Below, in pieces: positions 1 to 4,354 of a stretch of 7,238 nucleotides of DNA. The notes under the pieces are model-generated. The model did no database searches. It was not told the origin of the DNA and saw only the letters and a program-made list of their open reading frames with translations. The position numbers and the translations under genes were made by a program. Origin of the DNA: Candidatus Rokuibacteriota bacterium (GTDB taxonomy: Bacteria > Methylomirabilota > Methylomirabilia > Rokubacteriales > CSP1-6); contig QHRT01000069.1 in the NCBI GenBank assembly GCA_003220195.1, positions 1 to 7,238 on the forward strand, given 5' to 3'. The first letter of the stretch is position 1. Each line of letters begins with the position of its first letter.

Positions 1-89
1 ATGGTGGGCTGCGCGTGCGCGACGGCCGGCACGCCAGACACCGTCAACGCGAACATCACGAGCACAGCGAGCAATCCAGATCGTTTCAC
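1..89 (-). CDS. Start of a secreted/exported protein gene (partial, runs off left edge)
   Basis: Only the first 29 codons are present; the gene continues beyond position 1. The reading starts at GTG (89-87) and gives MKRSGLLAVLVMFALTVSGV followed by PAVAHAQPT. This is a textbook Sec signal peptide: a K-R n-region, a hydrophobic core at about residues 5-18, and an A-x-A site (AHA, residues 24-26) with likely cleavage before Gln27. A GGAGG ribosome binding site (98-102 on the plus strand as CCTCC) lies 8 bases upstream of the GTG, which supports this start. The nearby ATG at 94-92 is out of frame and hits TGA after one codon. The product is therefore probably periplasmic or secreted, but its function cannot be read from this fragment. 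Upstream lies a candidate sigma-54 promoter, and the next gene upstream on the strand is a sigma-54 activator, so it is plausibly the activator's target. Confidence 0.75.
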   Translation of the reverse strand, partial: MKRSGLLAVLVMFALTVSGVPAVAHAQPT

Positions 90-152
90 AGCATGTTCCT
101 CCGTTTTCGAGTGGGTGACAGGGTGGACAATGACCAGTTCATTCCAGCGACC

Positions 153-168
153 GAGGTCTCACCTCCTT
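153..168 (-). promoter_or_regulatory. Shine-Dalgarno-like hairpin in the presumed leader
   Basis: On the minus strand positions 168-159 read AAGGAGGTGA, a ten-base perfect complement to the canonical 3' end of 16S rRNA. The GAGGT inside it pairs exactly with ACCTC three bases downstream (arms 161-165 and 153-157). No ATG, GTG or TTG sits at a normal distance downstream, so it is an orphan ribosome-binding sequence, self-paired and 70 bases before the real start. It may be a ribosome standby or regulatory element, or chance. Confidence 0.3.
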
Positions 169-197
169 CTCGTCTCTCAGACATCGGCCGCTCAATA

Positions 198-213
198 GGC
201 ATGGCGCGTGCCG
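198..213 (-). promoter_or_regulatory. Candidate sigma-54 (-24/-12) promoter
   Basis: On the minus strand, reading from 213 to 198, the sequence is CGGCACGCGCCATGCC. Compared with the consensus TGGCACG-N4-TTGC(A/T), the GGCACG block and the TGC of the -12 element match, and the invariant GG-N10-GC spacing is exact (GG at 212-211, GC at 200-199). Transcription would begin near position 187, leaving a leader of about 98 bases before the GTG of the signal-peptide gene. The position fits: it is the only such match I found in the gap, it points at the exported-protein gene, and a sigma-54 activator is encoded directly upstream. A short GC-rich match can occur by chance, so this is a candidate. Confidence 0.5.
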
Positions 214-330
214 CTTCTCGATACGCTCCTCACGACGAACGCAAGAGGCTGAAAGCATTCGCCAAGCGCAGCACGACGACGTGCGGATCCGGCGCAGCGC
301 GCGCCGGGAGAAATGCCGACATGTTGGGAG

Positions 331-350
331 GCTGCCGAAGGGATGGCAGC
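331..350. promoter_or_regulatory. Inverted repeat, possible activator binding site (UAS)
   Basis: GCTGCC (331-336) and GGCAGC (345-350) form a perfect 6-bp dyad with an 8-base spacer. Its centre lies about 150 bases upstream of the start site predicted from the sigma-54 promoter, within the range where NtrC/FhlA-type activators usually bind. It also sits 60 bases past the activator's stop codon, so it could instead form an RNA hairpin in the 3' end of that transcript. No run of U follows, so an intrinsic terminator is less likely. Confidence 0.3.
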
Positions 351-409
351 GGGCGGGATTGCTGAGGATGGTGAGTGGACGCGCGACGGACGGCGGCGCT
401 CGTCCGGGA

Positions 410-2110
410 TCAGGACCGGCGGACGATGCCGAGCTTCTTCATGCGGGCCTCCAGCGTCGTCCGCTTGAGGCCCAGGATCTTCGCGGCGCCGCGCTCGCCG
501 CTGACACGCCACCCGGTTTCCTCGAGCACCGCGACGATGTGCTGGCGCTCGACGTCCTCGAGGGCTCGGAGTCGTGCCGTTGGACTTCCGCCGGCTCGCG
601 GCAACACGTTCCCGAGCTCGAAGCGGCCGTCCGGCGAGAGGATGACCGCTCGCTCGATGACGTGCTGCAGCTCGCGCACGTTCCCGGGCCACGAATAGGC
701 GGTCAGCCGGTCCATCACGTCAGGACTCGGCGACCCCACGCGCTTTCCCATCTTCGACGCGTAGTGCGCGGCGAAATGCCGGGCGAGGCACGGAATATCC
801 TGTCGTCGCTTTCTCAAGGGGGGGATGACGATCGGAAACACGTTGAGACGGTAGTAGAGGTCCGCGCGAAACAGCCCCTCGCTCACGGCTCGTTCGAGAT
901 CACGGTTCGTGGCGGCAATCAGCCGCACGTCCACCTTCAACGTCTGCGTCCCGCCCACGCGCTCGAACTCGCCGTCTTGGAGCACGCGCAGGAGCTTCGC
1001 CTGCAGCTCCAGCGGAAGCTCACCGACCTCGTCGAGGAGGAGCGTGCCGCCGCTGGCGAGCTCGAACCGGCCGACCTTGCGCGCGAGCGCGCCGGTGAAC
1101 GCCCCCTTCTCGTGCCCGAAGAGCTCGCTCTCGATCAGGCTCGCCGGGAGGGCGGCGCAGTTCACCTTCACCAGCAGCTTGTCCTTCCGCCGGCTCAGGG
1201 CGTGAATCGCGCGGACGATCAGCTCCTTTCCCGTGCCCGTCTCACCGGTGACCAGCACCGTCGAGTCCGTCGCCGCCACCTTGCGCACGTTGGCGAGCGC
1301 GCCGAGGATGGCCGGTGACTCGCCGACGACGTCGCCGAACGCCGCCTCCGTCCGGACCTCCTCCTGAAGGTAGACTTTCTCTTCCTCGAGGCGAGCCTTC
1401 AGGGCGGCGATCTCCTCGTACGCGAGCAGGTTCTCGATGGCGAGCGCCACCTGCTCGGCGATCGCCGCCAGCAGCGAAGCGTCGTCCGCGCCGTACCGGC
1501 CCGGCACCCGGCTGCCGACGTTCAGCGTTCCGAGGATCTTCCCTTTGATCGTCATTGGAGCGGAGACGGCGGCGCGGATTCCCTCCCTGAGCAGCGGAGC
1601 GTGCTCGATGAAGGAGAGCGAATCTCGAAGGTCCGCCGTCACGAGGGGTTTCTTGTGATCGAAGACCCAGCCGGCGCGGCTGCCCTGCCGCGGCCACTCC
1701 GTCCCGAGCGGGATGAGCGGAGGCGACGGCACGGGGCCCGCGACGCCCAGCATCCTGAACACGTTCTTGACGGGATCGTGGAGGATGAGCGCGGCCCGGT
1801 CGAACGGGATCACCCGCCTCAGCGCCGCCGCCGTCGCCGAGAACAGGGAGTCCCGGTCGAGACAGGTCACGATGGCGTTGTTGACGTCGAGGAGCACGCG
1901 CTGGCGCTCCTCCGAGGCCCGGAGCTCGGCCGTCCGGCCCTCCAGGAGCTCTTGAAGCCGTGCGGTCGAGGCGCGGAGCTCCTCCACCAGCCGCCACAGC
2001 TCGATCTCCGACATCGCGGAGACCGGCTTCCGGATCACACGGTCGAAGGTGGCGGCCAGGGGCCCGGAGGGCGAAGGGTCCAGGGCGACGAGACGGACGC
2101 CATTCACCAC
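410..2110 (-). CDS. Sigma-54-dependent transcriptional activator, GAF-AAA+-Fis (FhlA-like)
   Basis: This 566-residue cytoplasmic activator hydrolyses ATP to remodel the RNA polymerase-sigma-54 closed complex. After a short leader there is a helical, probably coiled-coil segment (about 35-70), then a GAF sensory domain (about 71-228) and a second linker helix (230-252). The AAA+ domain (about 258-485) has Walker A GETGTGKE (289-296), the sigma-54 contact loop GAFTGA (336-341), Walker B LLLDE (357-361), arginines in LFRADLYYRL (R415, R421) and the WPGNVREL sensor II motif (474-481). A Fis-type helix-turn-helix ends the protein (about 517-562, GAAKILGLKRTTLEARMKKLG). All catalytic motifs are intact. 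There is no receiver domain, so it likely senses a ligand through GAF. The GTG at 2110 is chosen because GGAGG (2117-2121) lies 6 bases upstream; GTG at 2107 or ATG at residue 33 are alternatives. It is divergent from the HxlR gene and shares its control region. Confidence 0.95.
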   Translation of the reverse strand: MVNGVRLVALDPSPSGPLAATFDRVIRKPVSAMSEIELWRLVEELRASTARLQELLEGRTAELRASEERQRVLLDVNNAIVTCLDRDSLFSATAAALRRVIPFDRAALILHDPVKNVFRMLGVAGPVPSPPLIPLGTEWPRQGSRAGWVFDHKKPLVTADLRDSLSFIEHAPLLREGIRAAVSAPMTIKGKILGTLNVGSRVPGRYGADDASLLAAIAEQVALAIENLLAYEEIAALKARLEEEKVYLQEEVRTEAAFGDVVGESPAILGALANVRKVAATDSTVLVTGETGTGKELIVRAIHALSRRKDKLLVKVNCAALPASLIESELFGHEKGAFTGALARKVGRFELASGGTLLLDEVGELPLELQAKLLRVLQDGEFERVGGTQTLKVDVRLIAATNRDLERAVSEGLFRADLYYRLNVFPIVIPPLRKRRQDIPCLARHFAAHYASKMGKRVGSPSPDVMDRLTAYSWPGNVRELQHVIERAVILSPDGRFELGNVLPRAGGSPTARLRALEDVERQHIVAVLEETGWRVSGERGAAKILGLKRTTLEARMKKLGIVRRS

Positions 2111-2129
2111 GCATGTCCTCCCGGAATGG

Positions 2130-2160
2130 ATGCTATTGTTTCAGTAGCATACTGATGCTA
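2130..2160. promoter_or_regulatory. Probable operator: three ATGCTA/TAGCAT half-sites
   Basis: The divergent intergenic region contains ATGCTA (2130-2135), TAGCAT (2145-2150) and ATGCTA (2155-2160). The second and third form a perfect 16-bp palindrome with a 4-base ACTG centre. The first and second form another inverted pair with a 9-base spacer. The cluster ends 8 bases from the ribosome binding site of the sigma-54 activator gene and 57 bases before the HxlR start, so a bound protein could block both. HxlR-family dimers bind short inverted repeats and often control their own gene, so HxlR is the obvious candidate; this is inferred from position. I found no convincing -35/-10 pair. Confidence 0.55.
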
Positions 2161-2216
2161 CGCTTTTGATAGCGCAACACCGGAGAAGGATGCCACGCCC
2201 CAAGGCGACATAAAGG

Positions 2217-2321
2217 ATGCCGGAGCGAACAAGACCGAGAAGAACCATGCCGAGGCGAATCACGCCGAAGACCGGGACGCCGCGGAGCCCGATGCCGAGG
2301 ACGCCCGGACCAGGGCAGCCG
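2217..2321 (+). repeat. Degenerate 15-bp tandem repeat coding a pentapeptide-repeat tail
   Basis: Seven 15-base units run in phase with the HxlR reading frame: ATGCCGGAGCGAACA, AGACCGAGAAGAACC, ATGCCGAGGCGAATC, ACGCCGAAGACCGGG, ACGCCGCGGAGCCCG, ATGCCGAGGACGCCC, GGACCAGGGCAGCCG. They encode MPERT, RPRRT, MPRRI, TPKTG, TPRSP, MPRTP, GPGQP. The second residue of every unit is proline, and the third is usually a basic residue. The last unit is weak. This looks like expansion of a short coding minisatellite at the 5' end of the regulator gene. Confidence 0.6.
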
Positions 2322-2645
2322 GTGCGAGGGTCGAGAACCGGCCGCCCGATCATGGCGGTTCTGGATCTGCTGGGACGCCGCTGGGCGCTCGGCATCATCT
2401 GGCAGCTTCGCGGAGATCGGCTCACGTTCCGTGCCCTTCAGAGTGCGTGTGGCGGCGTGAGCCCGACCGTACTCAACCAGCGGCTCCGGGAGCTCCGCGA
2501 GAGCGGCGTGGTCGAGCTCTCCGAGCGTGAGGGCTACGGGCTCACCGCATCCGGGCATGACCTCCGAAAGGCCCTCGAGCCGCTGGTCGCGTGGTCGAAA
2601 AGGTGGGCGCGAGGGGCACCGGCCTCACGGTCGTTGCGCCGCTGA
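2217..2645 (+). CDS. HxlR-family winged-helix transcriptional regulator
   Basis: The protein has 142 residues. Residues 44-131 match the HxlR/DUF24 fold: an opening PIMAVLDLLGRRWALGII (44-61), the recognition region VSPTVLNQRLRELRESGVVE (81-100), a short wing ending YGLTASG (107-113), and a closing helix LEPLVAWSKRW (120-130). HxlR proteins act as dimeric DNA-binding repressors or activators, some sensing electrophiles or disulfide stress through a cysteine before the first helix. Here that position is Arg43/Pro44, and the only cysteine is Cys78, so classical thiol sensing there is unlikely. Residues 1-40 are a basic, proline-rich repeat tail unlike most family members. An in-frame TAA at 2211 limits the start to 2217 or later; ATG at 2247 and 2292 are alternatives with weak ribosome sites. 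A start at Met46 would cut the conserved fold. The 3' end overlaps the convergent DJ-1 gene by 21 bp. Confidence 0.85.
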   Translation: MPERTRPRRTMPRRITPKTGTPRSPMPRTPGPGQPVRGSRTGRPIMAVLDLLGRRWALGIIWQLRGDRLTFRALQSACGGVSPTVLNQRLRELRESGVVELSEREGYGLTASGHDLRKALEPLVAWSKRWARGAPASRSLRR

Positions 2646-3281
2646 CGTCACCGGCTCGATCGTCACGCGTCGGCGATTGTCGTCCGGGAACGGGTATTCC
2701 ATGTGCCGCGCGGTCGCGCGCCCCACCGGCTCGCCGAAATAGCGCGTGACGACGCGAAGGGCCATGTCGATGCCCGCCGAGATGCCCGCGGACGTCAGGA
2801 CGTTGCCGTCCTCCACGACATGGGACTCGTGGTCCACCGACACGTGTGGAAAGGACTGGCTCATCCAGTCGAGCGAGCGCCAGTGCGTCGTCGCCCGGCG
2901 GCCGTCGAGGAGTGCCGCCTGTCCGAGCAGCATGGCGCCGGTGCAGACCGACGTGAGCGTCTCGACCTGACGGGCGCGCTCCGCGATGAAACTGAGGAGA
3001 CGCTGATTCGTGATTTCCGCGCGGGTACCCCAGCCACCCGGAACGACCAGGATGTCGAGCGGCGGGCACGCCTCGAGTGTGACGTCGGGCAGGACGCGCA
3101 GACCTCCGGTGGCCACGATCGGTCCAGATCGCTCGGCGACCAGGAACACTTCGAACGGCGAGGGCTCTTCCCGGCGCCGCTCTTCGTTCAACCGGGTCAC
3201 GGAAAAGACCTCGAAGGGACCGCAGAAGTCCAGCACTTCGACATCGGGAAAGACGACGATGCCCACGGTCTTGCGGTTCAC
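2625..3281 (-). CDS. DJ-1/PfpI family protein, isocyanide hydratase-like
   Basis: A single-domain DJ-1/PfpI (class I glutamine amidotransferase-like) protein of 218 residues, normal for the family, with no signal peptide. Visible features are the first strand VGIVVFPDVEVLDFCGPFEVF (6-26) with Asp18 and Glu24, a VVPGGWGTR loop (79-87), the nucleophile elbow SVCTGAMLL (111-119) with Cys113 and Thr114, GRRATTHWR (127-135), and TSAGISAGIDMAL (163-175). Asp18, Cys113 and Thr114 correspond to the active-site Asp, Cys and Thr known from Pseudomonas isocyanide hydratase, which hydrates isonitriles to N-formamides. The substrate here is unknown, and other DJ-1 activities are possible. The GTG start is supported by GGAGG 5 bases upstream. 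The GlxA paralogue ends 16 bases upstream on the same strand, suggesting co-transcription. Its 3' end overlaps HxlR by 21 bp. Confidence 0.9.
   Translation of the reverse strand: MNRKTVGIVVFPDVEVLDFCGPFEVFSVTRLNEERRREEPSPFEVFLVAERSGPIVATGGLRVLPDVTLEACPPLDILVVPGGWGTRAEITNQRLLSFIAERARQVETLTSVCTGAMLLGQAALLDGRRATTHWRSLDWMSQSFPHVSVDHESHVVEDGNVLTSAGISAGIDMALRVVTRYFGEPVGRATARHMEYPFPDDNRRRVTIEPVTSAAQRP
2881..2951. repeat. Duplicated segment, copy in the DJ-1 gene (partner 3872-3942)
   Basis: This 71-base stretch encodes the nucleophile elbow through the TTHW motif. It aligns without gaps to 3872-3942 in the GlxA gene with about 10 differences by eye (about 86% identity). The shared blocks start CAGTGCGTCGTCGC and end CAGACCGA. 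It marks the two genes as tandem paralogues. Confidence 0.7.
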
Positions 3282-3297
3282 GGCTTCCTCCAGCCCG

Positions 3298-4284
3298 TCA
3301 GGCGGTGCGGAAACGGTGACGGTAGTCAGCGGGATTCACGCGCACGGTTCGAAGGAACGTGCGCCGCATGATCTCGGCGCCGCCGAAGCCGCATTCGTCG
3401 GCGATGGCGTCGACGCCGAGCGACGATTCCTCCAGTCGTTGGCGCGCGGCTTCGACGCGGGTGCGCTCGACGAACCGGGCCGGCGTCACGCCCACCTCGC
3501 GTGTGAACACGCGGGCGAAGTTCCTCGGACTCATCGCCGCTCGGCGCGCGAGCGCCCCGACCGAGAGATCCGCCGCGGGATGCTCGCTGATCCACACCTG
3601 AAGCTCTCGGATCGGCTGGTGAGCGGTCGCCTGGGCCGTCAGCGGCACACTGAACTGCGACTGGCCACCGGGGCGCTTCACGAACATCACGAGCTCTCGG
3701 GCCACGGCCAGCGCGACCTCGTGGCCCTGATCCTCCTCGACCAGGGCGAGCGCCAGGTCCATGCCCGCGGTGACGCCGGCCGAGGTATAGATCCGCCGGT
3801 CGCGGACGAAGATCGGGTCCGGATCGACCGTGACCCGGGGATACCGCTCGGCGAGCTCTCCGCAGCGTCTCCAGTGCGTCGTCGCGCGGCGGCCGTCCAG
3901 GAGTCCCGCCTCGGCGAGCAGGAACGCGCCGGTACAGACCGAGCCCAGGCGCCGGACGCGGGGCGCCATGCGACGGATCCACGCGACCGCCGCGCGCTCG
4001 CCGAGCTCGTGCACGAACCCGATTCCCCCCGCCACGAGCAACGTATGGATCCCGCCGCGCACGTCGGCGAACGAGCGACGGACGAGCAGCTCCAGCCCCG
4101 ACGAGCAGACGACGGGGCCCCGCCGCGCCGCGACCAGCTCCACGGTGTACGCGGGGTCAGGGCGACGTCCGTGATCGATGAGCCAGCGAGAGGTCCGCGC
4201 GAACACTTCGAGCGGCCCGGTCACGTCCAGGATCTGGACCTCGGGGTAGACGACCATCGCGACGCGCCGCGCGCTCGAGGACAT
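3298..4284 (-). CDS. GlxA-family transcriptional regulator (DJ-1/PfpI domain + AraC HTH)
   Basis: A cytoplasmic regulator of 328 residues, typical of GlxA proteins. Residues 7-200 form a DJ-1/PfpI domain with Asp20, Glu26 (LDVTGPLEVF), the elbow GSVCTGAFLLAEAGLLDGRR (114-133) with Cys117, and TSAGVTAGMDLAL (167-179). After the KRPGGQSQFS linker (203-212), an AraC/XylS DNA-binding domain fills about 227-325. It has two helix-turn-helix units (SVGALARRAAMSPRNFARVF at 241-260; VDAIADECGF at 291-300) and the closing NPADYRHRF (317-325). The ligand is unknown; in this family the DJ-1 domain usually serves as a sensor. Unusually, the nucleophile Cys and acidic residue are both retained. The ATG at 4284 has no visible ribosome binding site. 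It lies 70 bases downstream of the copper monooxygenase gene and 16 bases upstream of the single-domain DJ-1 gene. Confidence 0.93.
   Translation of the reverse strand: MSSSARRVAMVVYPEVQILDVTGPLEVFARTSRWLIDHGRRPDPAYTVELVAARRGPVVCSSGLELLVRRSFADVRGGIHTLLVAGGIGFVHELGERAAVAWIRRMAPRVRRLGSVCTGAFLLAEAGLLDGRRATTHWRRCGELAERYPRVTVDPDPIFVRDRRIYTSAGVTAGMDLALALVEEDQGHEVALAVARELVMFVKRPGGQSQFSVPLTAQATAHQPIRELQVWISEHPAADLSVGALARRAAMSPRNFARVFTREVGVTPARFVERTRVEAARQRLEESSLGVDAIADECGFGGAEIMRRTFLRTVRVNPADYRHRFRTA
3872..3942. repeat. Duplicated segment, copy in the GlxA gene (partner 2881-2951)
   Basis: The counterpart of the 71-base segment in the DJ-1 gene, encoding the SVCTGA elbow through GRRATTHWR. Both copies are in the same orientation and about 990 bases apart. 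They could support recombination or gene conversion. Confidence 0.7.
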
Positions 4285-4290
4285 GTCGAG

Positions 4291-4319
4291 AGAATGCGTC
4301 AGGCGGGCAATGGCGGCAA
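4291..4319 (-). promoter_or_regulatory. Weak promoter candidate immediately before GlxA
   Basis: On the minus strand TTGCCG (4319-4314) and CATTCT (4296-4291) are separated by 17 bases. They match the sigma-70 -35 and -10 consensus at 4/6 and 3/6. The start site would fall at or next to the GlxA ATG (4284), which lacks a ribosome binding site, so a leaderless transcript is conceivable. The match is poor and the call is tentative. Confidence 0.15.
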
Positions 4320-4354
4320 TGACAAAGAGCCCACCCTTTCTGCCAGCGGCGACC

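Larger units (their letters stand above)
90..409. other. Intergenic regulatory region between sigma-54 activator and exported-protein gene
   Basis: About 320 bases hold no credible gene; reading frames that cross it have no recognisable protein character. It contains the sigma-54 promoter candidate (198-213) and several short dyads upstream of it: GCTGCC/GGCAGC at 331-350, GGCGC/GCGCC at 291-305 and GCACG/CGTGC at 271-284. It also contains an AAGGAGGTGA hairpin (153-168) in the presumed leader. No U-tract terminator is visible after the activator gene. Confidence 0.6.

Noticed and set aside
1..365. Plus-strand frames at the left edge (1-198 and 15-365)
   Set aside because: No ribosome site or family resemblance; the minus strand here has a convincing signal-peptide start and a promoter candidate.
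281..1318. 345-codon open frame on the plus strand opposite the sigma-54 activator
   Set aside because: It is a shadow of the AAA+ and Fis regions, with no domain, no ribosome site and shadow-type composition.
1242..2114. 290-codon minus-strand frame starting at an ATG just before the activator's GTG
   Set aside because: It overlaps the activator in another frame and yields an Arg/Gly/Pro-rich sequence; the ATG shares the activator's ribosome site by chance.
2136..2164. Sigma-70 promoter for HxlR (TTGTTT - N17 - TACGCT)
   Set aside because: Only 3 of 6 matches in each box; too weak to call.
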